Below are positions 1 through 7,019 of a stretch of 28,090 nt of DNA, one piece after another. The DNA lies in assembly GCA_964448405.1 (NCBI GenBank), contig CAYUVW010000020.1, positions 1 through 28,090 on the forward strand. Reading direction: 5' to 3'. Below the pieces are notes generated by a model that saw nothing but the letters and a program-made list of their open reading frames with translations, had not been told where the DNA came from and made no database searches. How positions within the stretch are numbered: the first letter of the stretch is position 1; each line of letters starts with the position of its first letter. Position numbers and translations under genes: made by a program. Source of the stretch: DAORHV01 sp964448405. GTDB taxonomy: Bacteria; Patescibacteriota; Gracilibacteria; Peribacterales; Peribacteraceae.

Positions 1-59
1 TTCTTTCGTTTGATTCCATTGCGCGTGTCGCCTGAGCAATGCGGACCGAATGACGCGTG

Positions 60-1190
60 CTAGACGTTTGCTTTTTCGTCGATCGTCTGGCGCATGGCGC
101 GGATCATTTCGGCGACGTTCTTGGGCACCAGGCGCATCGACAATGTTTGCGGATCGTACATGTCCAGCGGGACATGGCGACCGCCTTCTACCTCCGATAA
201 CGGTGCATGGGTAATTTGACCGTTGCGGTATGCAACCAGGTTGCCGTATTGGTCGGCGCTAGCAAGCATGCCGGCATACGCACCGAGCCGAGAGGCGAAG
301 ACGGCGTCGTGAGCAACGGGGGCGCCATTGCGGGCGTAGTAATTCACAACTTGGGACTGCGTACCGAGGCCAGTGGCCTTCTTAATCATGTTTGCCAATC
401 TCTCTGCGGCCCCGCCGAGCTTTCCGTGGCCGAAGGCGTCTTTCTCGGCGTTTGGGTCCTCACCGAAGTAGCCTTCCGAAATGGCGATGACTGCGCAGTT
501 CGCCGGACGTCCGTTGGCCGCGGGTTCCGAGTACACCTGGCGCACTCTTTCCAGAAGATATGCTTCGTCAATTTCTACTTCCGGAATGAGGGTGATATCC
601 GCTCCACCTGCTTCTCCGGCGTGCAGGGTAATCCACCCGGCGTTTCTGCCCATCACTTCCACCACGGCAACGCGGCTCATGGATGCTGCGTCGGTTCGCA
701 TGTCGCGAATCTGTTCAGCGGCACGGTTCACCGCCGATTCGAAGCCGAAGGTCTTGTCGGTCCCCTCGACGTCGTTATCGATGGTTTTGGGAACGCCGAT
801 GGCACGAATGACGCCTGCCTCCTGCAGTTCGCGAGCTTGGCCGAGCGTATCGTCGCCTCCAATGGCAATCAGTCCGGTCAGTCCGTAGGCGCGTACAGTC
901 TCGGCGACTTTCCCGTAGTGCTCTGGCTTAATTTTGGTTCGGGAACTGCGCAATACGGTGCCGCCTTGACTGAGCAGGTCGTGCAACTCGCGCCGAGTCA
1001 TGCCGGATAAATCCACAATGTCCTCACGTACGCTGAGCAGGCCTTTCCAGCCTTCCGGTAGACCTACCGCCTGATGCCCCTCTTGGACCAAGACGCGTGC
1101 GGCAGTGGAAAGTACGGCATTCAAGCCTGGGGCAATGCCGCCGCCAGTGAAAATACCAACTCGTTGTGTAGTAGTGGATGGAGTATTCAT
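60..1190 (-). CDS. pfp: PPi-dependent 6-phosphofructokinase (PfkA superfamily)
   Basis: Phosphofructokinase-fold enzyme of 376 residues, interconverting fructose-6-phosphate and fructose-1,6-bisphosphate in cytoplasmic glycolysis. Visible are the N-terminal nucleotide/phosphate loop RVGIFTGGGIAPGLN (about residues 10-24), GGDDT at 111-115, PKTIDND at 134-140 and VEVMGRNAGW at 177-186. ATP-dependent enzymes normally carry GGDGS and PGTIDND; Asp in the first motif and Lys in the second are the accepted marks of the pyrophosphate-using type, so PPi as phosphoryl donor is inferred. I chose the ATG at 1190 because AAAGGGAAC lies just before it and the family core begins a few residues later; an in-frame start 12 codons upstream (1226) adds only unconserved residues. 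Transcribed in the same direction as the small membrane protein upstream, about 90 nt away. Confidence 0.93.
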   Translation of the reverse strand: MNTPSTTTQRVGIFTGGGIAPGLNAVLSTAARVLVQEGHQAVGLPEGWKGLLSVREDIVDLSGMTRRELHDLLSQGGTVLRSSRTKIKPEHYGKVAETVRAYGLTGLIAIGGDDTLGQARELQEAGVIRAIGVPKTIDNDVEGTDKTFGFESAVNRAAEQIRDMRTDAASMSRVAVVEVMGRNAGWITLHAGEAGGADITLIPEVEIDEAYLLERVRQVYSEPAANGRPANCAVIAISEGYFGEDPNAEKDAFGHGKLGGAAERLANMIKKATGLGTQSQVVNYYARNGAPVAHDAVFASRLGAYAGMLASADQYGNLVAYRNGQITHAPLSEVEGGRHVPLDMYDPQTLSMRLVPKNVAEMIRAMRQTIDEKANV

Positions 1191-1282
1191 GTTCCCTTTA
1201 TTGCATGCTTGACTGCGGTTGCGCAATCAATTCTATTCGCCAAAACGACTTTATGGCTTTGCAGCGCTGAAAAAAGAGTTGT

Positions 1283-1654
1283 CTACAACACGATTGCAAC
1301 ACTCTCCGGATGTTTCGGGTCGATTTTCACCGGTATGTCGGAGCCAGGTTGCAGTTGTGCGAGCACACTCGGCTTGAGTGTGGTGTGCAGTGTGACTTCG
1401 TAGGGTTGCCAGTGCTCTTTGCGGACCATGAGTTTCACCATCATGACCGGATCATCGCCGACGGATGCTTTGGTCGCATTCACCGATACGACCACGGCTT
1501 GTCCGTTCACGCCCCAGCGCAACACTTTGGCATGCCGTACGGTGTCGGAGTCCGTTGTCGCCAAGTCGGGAAACATGCCGCCGAATTTGTGCAGGCCCCA
1601 CAGCACCCCTACCACTCCCAAGCAGATGACCACAATCACGAGCGCGCTTTGCAT
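1283..1654 (-). CDS. Small single-pass membrane protein, DUF3592-like
   Basis: Predicted 123-residue protein with one N-terminal membrane helix (about residues 3-22, ALVIVVICLGVVGVLWGL) followed by a soluble domain. That domain runs from VNGQAVVVSVNATKASVGDDPVMM to LQPGSDIPVKIDPKHP and resembles the small beta domain of DUF3592-type proteins, where a variable strand is followed by a conserved 'L.PG..vpV.vDP.dP..v' ending. Function is unknown. The ATG at 1654 is preferred over an upstream ATG because TACACT at 1661-1666 (read on the minus strand) sits 6 nt before it. The helix also begins directly there. Lies upstream of the PPi-PFK gene on the same strand. The resemblance is by eye only. Confidence 0.7.
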   Translation of the reverse strand: MQSALVIVVICLGVVGVLWGLHKFGGMFPDLATTDSDTVRHAKVLRWGVNGQAVVVSVNATKASVGDDPVMMVKLMVRKEHWQPYEVTLHTTLKPSVLAQLQPGSDIPVKIDPKHPESVAIVL

Positions 1655-1719
1655 ACACGCAGTGTAGGGGATTGGACCCAATCCACCAGCATGCATTCCG
1701 TTTGCTATGCTGCTTACCG

Positions 1720-2484
1720 ATGCGCATTGCCTCGTTGTCACCGGCCACTACGGAAATTCTCTTCGCCATCGGTGTCGGCAAACAGATCGTATGCGTCGAC
1801 CAATTCAGCGACACGCCGTCGGATGCCGCGACCATTCCACACCTGAAGGATCATCAGCGAATCGATGCCGATGCACTCTTCCAGTACAAACCTGAAGTCG
1901 TTTTTACGGCAACGCTCGTTCAGGAAAAATTGGCCGCCATGCTCAAGGCAACGCAGCAATTCGCCGTCATTCATCAAGACCCGCGTACGCTGGGCGACAT
2001 CGACGAATGCATTCGGTCGATTGGACTGCTGCTCGGGAAAGAAAAGGAGGCTAACCAATTGGTCATGGACATGCACAACGGTTTTGCCGACGTACGTAAA
2101 AAAGCAAAGCTGCTGCCATTGAAGCCGAAGGTATACGTAGAGGAGTGGCACAACCCGCCGATGGTGAGCGGGAATTGGGTTCCGGACGTGGTGGCTCTTG
2201 CCGGCGGTCGGTCGTTGGCATTGCCGCCAAAAAGCGCCAGCCGTGAAGTCTCGCTGGCCGAAATCCAAACGTTCGATCCGGATGTCATCGTACTGAGTAT
2301 TTGCGGTGCCGGACGCTTTGCGGAAAAGAAGTTGCTGGTGGAACGCGCCGGTTGGGGCGAGCTGCGTGCGGTGCGGGAAAACAAAGTTTTCGTTATCGAT
2401 GATTCGCTGTTGAATCGGCCGGGCCCGCGTTTGGTAGAAGGTGCGCAGAGACTGTATGGGTGGATGTTTCAGGCGTTGCACTAG
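1720..2484 (+). CDS. BtuF-like periplasmic-binding-protein fold, no signal peptide
   Basis: A 254-residue protein of the Peripla_BP_2 (BtuF/FhuD-like, class III) fold that binds cobalamin or metal chelates in ABC uptake systems. Typical features are the opening RIASLSPATTEILFAIG, the mid-protein VYVEEWHNPPMVSGNWVPDVVALAGG and IQTFDPDVIVLSICG near the C-terminus. Unlike exported binding proteins it starts directly at the first strand (ATG 1720), with no signal peptide or lipobox; the in-frame extension to 1672 does not supply one either. Signal-less BtuF-like proteins are known in other bacteria, but their role is unclear. No ABC permease or ATPase lies next to it. A TATGCT box at 1706-1711 ends 8 nt before the ATG, in line with a leaderless start. 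Ligand unknown. Confidence 0.85.
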   Translation: MRIASLSPATTEILFAIGVGKQIVCVDQFSDTPSDAATIPHLKDHQRIDADALFQYKPEVVFTATLVQEKLAAMLKATQQFAVIHQDPRTLGDIDECIRSIGLLLGKEKEANQLVMDMHNGFADVRKKAKLLPLKPKVYVEEWHNPPMVSGNWVPDVVALAGGRSLALPPKSASREVSLAEIQTFDPDVIVLSICGAGRFAEKKLLVERAGWGELRAVRENKVFVIDDSLLNRPGPRLVEGAQRLYGWMFQALH

Positions 2485-2572
2485 GATTCCAAGGAGTCCA
2501 AGGAAATCAGGGAGTCCAAGGATCGCGACGGTTCGTTGGACTCTTCGGACTCTTTGGTTTCTTCGGAATCCT
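2483..2572. repeat. Long imperfect inverted repeat built of 9-nt units
   Basis: Starts in the stop codon of the BtuF-like gene. The left arm is a run of 9-nt units (GGATTCCAA, GGAGTCCAA, GGAAATCAG, GGAGTCCAA) and the right arm another run (GGACTCTTC, GGACTCTTT, GGTTTCTTC, GGAATCCTC). The arms pair exactly at the base (AGGATTCC 2483-2490 with GGAATCCT 2565-2572) and near the tip (AGTCCAA 2513-2519 with TTGGACT 2536-2542), less well between. It could act as a transcript-ending or RNA-stabilising hairpin. A related short palindrome, GGACTCCAAGGAGTCC, occurs at about 16532-16547. Confidence 0.75.
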
Positions 2573-2577
2573 CTCCG

Positions 2578-2606
2578 TTTACATTTCTCCAGCCAATCGG
2601 CATGAT
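2578..2606 (+). promoter_or_regulatory. Promoter of trxB
   Basis: TTTACA at 2578-2583, a 17-nt spacer and CATGAT at 2601-2606. The trxB ATG follows after 6 nt, so the mRNA would start at or beside the start codon. No Shine-Dalgarno sequence is present. Confidence 0.55.
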
Positions 2607-2612
2607 GCTTGC

Positions 2613-3536
2613 ATGTACGACATCCTCATTGTTGGCTTGGGTTGCGGCGGTTACACCGCTGCCGTGTATGCGGCTCGCTATAAGCTGAAAGTGTTCATTG
2701 TTGGCGCCGACGAAGGCGGCATGGGGCAGACCGCGGCCGAAGTCGGCAACTGGCCGGGCACGGTGGAAATCCGCGGGCCCGATCTTATGGAGAACTTCAA
2801 GAAGCACGCACTCAGCTTCGGTGATTTGGTCACGCACAAAATCAGTCGCGTGAACAACATCGACAAGATCGACGGCGGATTCCGCTTCACGCTCGGCGAC
2901 GGCACCACCGTAGAAGGCAAGACGATCATTTTCGCCACCGGCTCCAACAAGCGCCATCTCGGTGCGCCGGGTGAAACCGAATTCTCGGGCAAGGGCGTAA
3001 CGTACTGCGCCACCTGCGACGCGTTCTTCTACCGCAACAAGACCGTGGCCGTGCTGGGTGGTGGCGACAGCGCCGTGGAAGGAGCCGCCATTGCGGCTCA
3101 GGTCGCCAAGACTGTGTACCTCGTGCACCGTCGCAACGAATTCCGCGCCGAGCCGTACTGGGTGGACAAGGTGAAGTCGAAAGAAAACATCGTTCTGGTG
3201 TTGGAGCGCAACGTCACCCAAATCCTGGGCGACAAGAAAGTGACCGGAATCAAGCTCGACAAACCGTTCAACGGGTCCGACCAGCTTGCCGTTGACGGTG
3301 TGTTCATTGAAATCGGCTCCACGCCGGCGGTGGATTTGCCGAAGCAGCTGGGCTGCGCCTTGGACGACAAGGGCTTCCTGAAGGTCGACGAAGCGCAGCG
3401 CACCACGGTACCTGGCGTCTTCGGTGCCGGTGACGTCACCAGCGGTAGCAACCACTTTGCACAGTTCACCACTGCAGCGGGGGAGGCGACGGTCGCCGCC
3501 AACAGCGCGTTCAACTTCTTGCAGTCGGGACACTAG
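2613..3536 (+). CDS. trxB: Thioredoxin reductase (FAD/NADPH)
   Basis: Low-molecular-weight thioredoxin reductase, 307 residues, the usual family length. It passes electrons from NADPH through FAD and a redox-active disulfide to thioredoxin in the cytoplasm. The FAD site is GLGCGGYTAAVYAAR (8-22), a variant of the usual GSGPAGYTAA. The redox motif is CATC (132-135), the NADPH fold is GGGDSAVEGA (149-158) and HRRNEFR (172-178) carries the NADPH-phosphate-binding arginines. The second FAD motif is GVFGAGDV. The frame stays open further upstream, but that stretch is the repetitive inverted repeat, and conserved sequence starts exactly at ATG 2613, which has its own promoter-like boxes. Transcribed with, but not overlapping, the downstream EamA gene. 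No thioredoxin gene is in the window. Confidence 0.96.
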   Translation: MYDILIVGLGCGGYTAAVYAARYKLKVFIVGADEGGMGQTAAEVGNWPGTVEIRGPDLMENFKKHALSFGDLVTHKISRVNNIDKIDGGFRFTLGDGTTVEGKTIIFATGSNKRHLGAPGETEFSGKGVTYCATCDAFFYRNKTVAVLGGGDSAVEGAAIAAQVAKTVYLVHRRNEFRAEPYWVDKVKSKENIVLVLERNVTQILGDKKVTGIKLDKPFNGSDQLAVDGVFIEIGSTPAVDLPKQLGCALDDKGFLKVDEAQRTTVPGVFGAGDVTSGSNHFAQFTTAAGEATVAANSAFNFLQSGH

Positions 3537-3591
3537 GAAAGGGATCGCAGGATGTATCTTTTGAGCAACGCGTCGCTACACTGCATGCGCC

Positions 3592-4488
3592 ATGTGGCTC
3601 ACCTTCATTTTGCTGTCGTCGCTCGGCTGGGCACTTGTCAATGTGCTCGACTCACTTCTGGTGCGCCATTACGAGAAACATCCGGTCGTGCTGATGTGGA
3701 GTCAATCGCTGTTCAGCGTGGTTGTGTTGGCGATTCTGGCGTGTTTCTACGACCTGCATACCTCTTGGTGGCCGTTATTGTTCGCCATGGGGCTGTGTGC
3801 GTACCTGGCTGACCTGTTCTTCTTTTGGGTGCTCGGACATTTGGACGTATCCATTACCAATGCTGCGTGGCCGATTCTTTCCATTTTTCTCAGTATCGCC
3901 GGATTCGCGCTGTTCCAGGAATCGTGGACGTTGCTGCAGGCGACCGGATCGGCATTGATCCTCGCCGGCGTTTTCTTTCTGTCGTTTCATCATGCGGAAT
4001 CCGGTTCGCTGCTCCGCACGTTGGGCATCTTGTTGCTGCTCGCAGCACTCTACATTCCCACCTACGTTGCCAAAAAAGCCGCACTGCTGGCAGGCCAAGA
4101 TGTGGTAGCGGTGTTCTTCTGGCTCATCATCGGACGCGAGACCATCGCGTTGCTGTCGCCATGCCTCGTACCCGCGTACCGCAAGCGCATCAAACATCTC
4201 GTGAAGGTCATGGATTGGAAATTCTTCGCCATTGGTGGCGCGGTTATCGCCTGTTTCCTGTTCGGCGAATTCACCGGTGGATTGTCGTACCTGTATGGAC
4301 CCATTTCATTGGTGTCGGTCGTCAGCAATATTCAGCCATTCATGGTCATCGGGCTGGCTGCGTTCATGGCATGGGTTCTGCCATCGTATGCCCCCAAAGA
4401 GCTGTTATCTGCCCGTTCGGTGCGTGTGAAACTGGTCAGTTTCGGAATCGTGTTCCTGGGTCTTGCGCTCCTGACTCTTCCAAAGTAA
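3592..4488 (+). CDS. EamA/DMT-family membrane transporter
   Basis: Integral membrane protein of 298 residues with about ten hydrophobic helices in two similar halves, the layout of EamA-type drug/metabolite transporters. The first half runs about residues 1-130, with the typical conserved stretch LGHLDVSITNAAWPILSIFLSI. The second half runs from the helix near 135 to the end and contains LSYLYGPISLVSVVSNIQPFMV, the matching repeat. The substrate cannot be read from sequence. TACACT at 3577-3582 ends 9 nt before the ATG. Downstream, the last codons and stop overlap the promoter of the bL33 gene. Confidence 0.85.
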   Translation: MWLTFILLSSLGWALVNVLDSLLVRHYEKHPVVLMWSQSLFSVVVLAILACFYDLHTSWWPLLFAMGLCAYLADLFFFWVLGHLDVSITNAAWPILSIFLSIAGFALFQESWTLLQATGSALILAGVFFLSFHHAESGSLLRTLGILLLLAALYIPTYVAKKAALLAGQDVVAVFFWLIIGRETIALLSPCLVPAYRKRIKHLVKVMDWKFFAIGGAVIACFLFGEFTGGLSYLYGPISLVSVVSNIQPFMVIGLAAFMAWVLPSYAPKELLSARSVRVKLVSFGIVFLGLALLTLPK

Positions 4489-4491
4489 AGT
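4463..4491 (+). promoter_or_regulatory. Promoter of rpmG inside the end of the EamA gene
   Basis: TTGCGC at 4463-4468, a 17-nt spacer and TAAAGT at 4486-4491, ending 9 nt before the ATG of the bL33 gene. It would let the ribosomal protein gene be expressed independently of the transporter. Confidence 0.5.
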
Positions 4492-4500
4492 AGCGCGGCT

Positions 4501-4683
4501 ATGCCACGAGGTAAGGGTACTGTTTACGCCGGCTACTGCACAACCGAAGGATGCGGAAAGCGCATCTGCACTGTGCGCATCCTCAAATCCAAGAAGGCTG
4601 ACTTCCGCGAGTTGCACAAGTACTGCCCGAACTGCAAGAAGCGCGTGAAAGTGAAGCTGAAGGAAGAGAAGCACTCCAGCTAA
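4501..4683 (+). CDS. rpmG: Ribosomal protein bL33-like, zinc-ribbon type
   Basis: Basic 60-residue protein with four cysteines, C13-x4-C18 and CPNC at 42-45. The second half, LHKYCPNCKKRVKVKLKEEK, lines up with the bL33 signature 'L.KYCP.C.KHT.H.E.K', and the first cysteine pair matches the zinc-binding form of bL33. C-x4-C in place of CxxC in the first knuckle is unusual. Its likely role is a structural protein of the 50S subunit. Lys/Arg-rich composition fits. Its TAA overlaps a possible ATG of the next reading frame (TAATG), but I place the Nudix start further on. Another small zinc-ribbon protein cannot be fully excluded. Confidence 0.7.
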   Translation: MPRGKGTVYAGYCTTEGCGKRICTVRILKSKKADFRELHKYCPNCKKRVKVKLKEEKHSS

Positions 4684-4725
4684 TGTCCTATGGGACGAGG
4701 TGGTGTTTTTCGTATGCGCCGAATC

Positions 4726-4753
4726 TTGGCTTCGCGGCGGCACACGCTATAGT
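4726..4753 (+). promoter_or_regulatory. Promoter of the Nudix gene
   Basis: TTGGCT at 4726-4731, a 16-nt spacer and TATAGT at 4748-4753. The ATG at 4761 follows after 7 nt, so the transcript probably begins at the start codon. Confidence 0.6.
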
Positions 4754-4760
4754 GGAAGCC

Positions 4761-5258
4761 ATGGAGCAGAAAGAAAAACGTTACCGCAGTGCCGTGTCGG
4801 CATTGGTCCTTAAGCCCGTGGAGGTCTGCGTTCCAGGCGGAGAGTGTGCGACTATCCATCAAATTCTGCTTTTGCATAAGCCGCGCATTCACGATGCCTG
4901 GCAGTTGCCGCAAGGCGGAGTGGAAGCCGGCGAAACCATCGAACAAGCTGCCGCGCGCGAAGTGCAGGAAGAAGCCGGCTTGAAGCTAGGTGAAGTGTTG
5001 TTGAGCAGCTGCCACAGTTACTCGTACGATTTTCCACCGGAGTTCGTGCAGCGCTACAATCCCATCAATACCGGTCAAAAGCTGTGTTTTGTGGCGTTTT
5101 GTACGGAAAAGGACATTGTCGTGCAGGTCGATCGCAATGAAGTGGATGCGTATGTGTGGGTGCTGCCGGAACAGTTGCCGCAGTATATTACGCGTAAGGC
5201 CTACTTGGATGTGATTCACGAGGTGCTGAAGGAGTGTGAGCAGAAGTTAGGGGTTTGA
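4761..5258 (+). CDS. Nudix hydrolase, RppH-like
   Basis: 165-residue Nudix protein with a complete Nudix box, GGVEAGE through REVQEEAGL, matching G-x5-E-x7-REVxEExG with metal-binding glutamates. The preceding WQLPQGGVEAGE closely resembles the RppH/Ap4A-hydrolase subgroup (W-Q-x-P-Q-G-G), which removes pyrophosphate from the 5' end of mRNA or hydrolyses dinucleoside polyphosphates. The substrate is inferred from this resemblance only. ATG 4761 is preferred over ATG 4683 because a promoter with TATAGT lies 7 nt upstream and the extra 26 residues look unconserved. If it is RppH, 5'-triphosphate removal would matter in an organism with many leaderless messages. Confidence 0.85.
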   Translation: MEQKEKRYRSAVSALVLKPVEVCVPGGECATIHQILLLHKPRIHDAWQLPQGGVEAGETIEQAAAREVQEEAGLKLGEVLLSSCHSYSYDFPPEFVQRYNPINTGQKLCFVAFCTEKDIVVQVDRNEVDAYVWVLPEQLPQYITRKAYLDVIHEVLKECEQKLGV

Positions 5259-5272
5259 ATTCTAGAACAGCG

Positions 5273-5317
5273 GGCAGCAGGCAGTTGCCTAACGAAAGCT
5301 GTTTACTGCCTACTGTC
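5273..5317. repeat. Imperfect inverted repeat between the Nudix gene and recF
   Basis: GGCAGCAGGCAGT at 5273-5285 can pair with ACTGCCTACTGTC at 5305-5317 (11 of 13 positions complementary by strict base pairing, the other two G-T). No T run follows, so it is not a standard terminator. It lies in the 83-nt gap before recF. Confidence 0.55.
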
Positions 5318-5341
5318 TTCGGTCTTTGCTAAGCTTCGGTC

Positions 5342-6448
5342 GTGCGCATCACCACGTTGCTCCTCGATCGCTTCCGTTCACACCGCTTGCTGGAGCTTGC
5401 GTTTGGCGACCCTGGCATAGAGGCGTTCGTGGGCGAGAACGGTACCGGCAAAACCAACCTGGCCGAGGCGGTCTCGTTTTTGTCGCTGGGCCGCTCGGCG
5501 CTGGGTGGCGAGACCGAGGACATCGCACGTTGGGGCGAAATGTTCTTTAAAGTGCGTGCCGCCACCGTCTCCGATGCCGGGGGGGAGCGCACGTTGGAAG
5601 TGGTGTGCCAATTGTCTCCGCGCAAATCGAAAGCGTTCTTCATCAACGATGTCCGCGTGCCGTTCGCCGAGTTCGTCGGTGCCTTGCCGTCGGTGGTATT
5701 CCTGCCCCAGGACCTGGGGTTATTCTCGGGTGGCCCCGACCGCCGTCGCGGACTTATCGACGGATTGCTGGCGCAGCTGGACCCCAAATTCCTGCCACTG
5801 CGCATGGAATACGAGCGATTGTTGAAGCAGCGCAACGCGCTCCTGAAGCGCATTGCCGAGGGCGAGGCCAAAGAAGCCGAGCTGGAACCATGGGACGCAG
5901 ACCTAGCAAAGAGCGGTGCTGCGTTGCAGTGCAAGCGCCTTAGCATCGTGTCCGGCTGGAACAAAGGCTTCCCGGAGCATCTGCGTTCGCTCGGCGAAGG
6001 ATGGAAGGACGTTCGCATTGAATACGTACGCAAAACAACCGCCACCGAGGAGCAGGTATTGACCAAAGAGTTGGTGGAACAACTACTGCACTATCGTTCA
6101 CGCGATTGTATCGTGGGTTCTACCACGGTGGGTCCGCATCGCGACGACTGGCGCGTGTCGGCCGATGGCCGTGACATCAGTTCGTTCGCTTCACGCGGCC
6201 AGCAACGGGCGAGCTTGCTGGCGCTGTTGTTCACCTGCATGGATCAGTTCCGCACCATCAAGAAAGAACAACCCGTCATTATTCTGGACGACGTGTTCTC
6301 CGAACTCGATGACCGCCATCAACACGCGTTGCTGACGTCACTTGCCGGTTGCCAGGTGTTTCTGACGGCCACCCATCTTCCCGGCGACATCGGGGCGCCT
6401 GTTCACCGTTGGCAGGTTTCCGCCAAAGGAGTTGTTGCCGGTGGCTAA
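5342..6448 (+). CDS. recF: RecF, ABC-ATPase recombination mediator
   Basis: 368-residue RecF, an SMC-like ATPase that binds gapped DNA and helps load RecA with RecO and RecR. Walker A is GENGTGKTN (31-39), the ABC signature is SRGQQR and Walker B is VIILDDVFSELD. 'FLPQDLGLFSGGPDRRRGLID' is the usual RecF segment. The central helical region carries LLKQRNALLKRI. The start is GTG 5342, at the first conserved strand (MRITTLLLDRFRSH); TAAGCT at 5330-5335 ends 6 nt before it. Its last 111 nt overlap the end of ruvC on the opposite strand. The dnaA/dnaN/gyrB neighbours common elsewhere are absent here. Confidence 0.96.
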   Translation: MRITTLLLDRFRSHRLLELAFGDPGIEAFVGENGTGKTNLAEAVSFLSLGRSALGGETEDIARWGEMFFKVRAATVSDAGGERTLEVVCQLSPRKSKAFFINDVRVPFAEFVGALPSVVFLPQDLGLFSGGPDRRRGLIDGLLAQLDPKFLPLRMEYERLLKQRNALLKRIAEGEAKEAELEPWDADLAKSGAALQCKRLSIVSGWNKGFPEHLRSLGEGWKDVRIEYVRKTTATEEQVLTKELVEQLLHYRSRDCIVGSTTVGPHRDDWRVSADGRDISSFASRGQQRASLLALLFTCMDQFRTIKKEQPVIILDDVFSELDDRHQHALLTSLAGCQVFLTATHLPGDIGAPVHRWQVSAKGVVAGG

Positions 6449-6922
6449 CGGTTGATGCACGAACGCGCCGTAGATTGCGAGCGCTAGTGCATCGGCGGCA
6501 TCCACCGGAGTCGGTCGTTCGTCGAGTTTCAGTGTGCGCATGACCATATCTTGCACTTGGCGCTTGTCGGCGCGGCCATCGCCGGTGATGCATAACTTCA
6601 GTTGCAGCGGAGTCGGTTCCAGCACGGGGATGCCGTGCTTCGCCAATGTGGCCAGAATGACGCCGCGACCTTGGGCCACATCGATTGCCGTTTGTTTGTT
6701 GGTTGCGAAGAACAGGCGCTCCACCACAGCCAGGTCTGGCTTGGCTTCTTTCAGGTACGTGGACAGATCATTCCCCAGTTCGTTCAGGCGTTCGGCCAGC
6801 GGCATGCCGGCCGGCGTGGTAATGGCCAGCCAGTCGAGTGAATGCACCTGGCGTCGCGCATCGCGCTCCACCAATCCTACGCCGATTGTTGCCAGGCCAG
6901 GGTCGACACCAAGGATGCGCAT
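6338..6922 (-). CDS. ruvC: RuvC, Holliday junction resolvase
   Basis: 194-residue RuvC, an endonuclease that cuts Holliday junctions with RuvAB. RNase-H-like fold with the four acidic catalytic residues in place: D7 (MRILGVDPG), E68 (VVERLFF), D141 and D144 (PVDAADALALA). The signature AQGRG follows at 84-88. The family core ends near residue 155. The last 36 residues form a polar, low-conservation tail encoded wholly opposite the recF 3' end, so the tail probably arose by loss of an earlier stop codon. TAGGGT at 6929-6934 (minus strand) ends 6 nt before the ATG. ruvA and ruvB are not adjacent. Confidence 0.96.
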   Translation of the reverse strand: MRILGVDPGLATIGVGLVERDARRQVHSLDWLAITTPAGMPLAERLNELGNDLSTYLKEAKPDLAVVERLFFATNKQTAIDVAQGRGVILATLAKHGIPVLEPTPLQLKLCITGDGRADKRQVQDMVMRTLKLDERPTPVDAADALALAIYGAFVHQPLATGNNSFGGNLPTVNRRPDVAGKMGGRQKHLATGK

Positions 6923-7019
6923 ACGGCGACCCTACGCGGCTGCTTTTCGCTTCGTCAAGCCAAAGCCGAGGCTCTGATTCTTGCCATTCAGCCGAATATC
7001 CGTATCGTATTCTGTATCT

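Noticed and set aside
207..1010. 267-codon plus-strand frame opposite the phosphofructokinase gene
   Set aside because: Antisense shadow; the minus-strand frame has clear catalytic motifs.
2460..2612. 51-residue N-terminal extension of thioredoxin reductase
   Set aside because: It is the translated 9-nt repeat, overlaps the upstream gene and precedes a good promoter; the family begins at ATG 2613.
2481..3533. 350-codon minus-strand frame opposite trxB
   Set aside because: Shadow of trxB, Arg/His/Gly-rich with no conserved domain.
4683..4760. Upstream ATG overlapping the rpmG stop as Nudix start
   Set aside because: The added residues look unconserved and would include the promoter; ATG 4761 has a TATAGT box at the usual distance.
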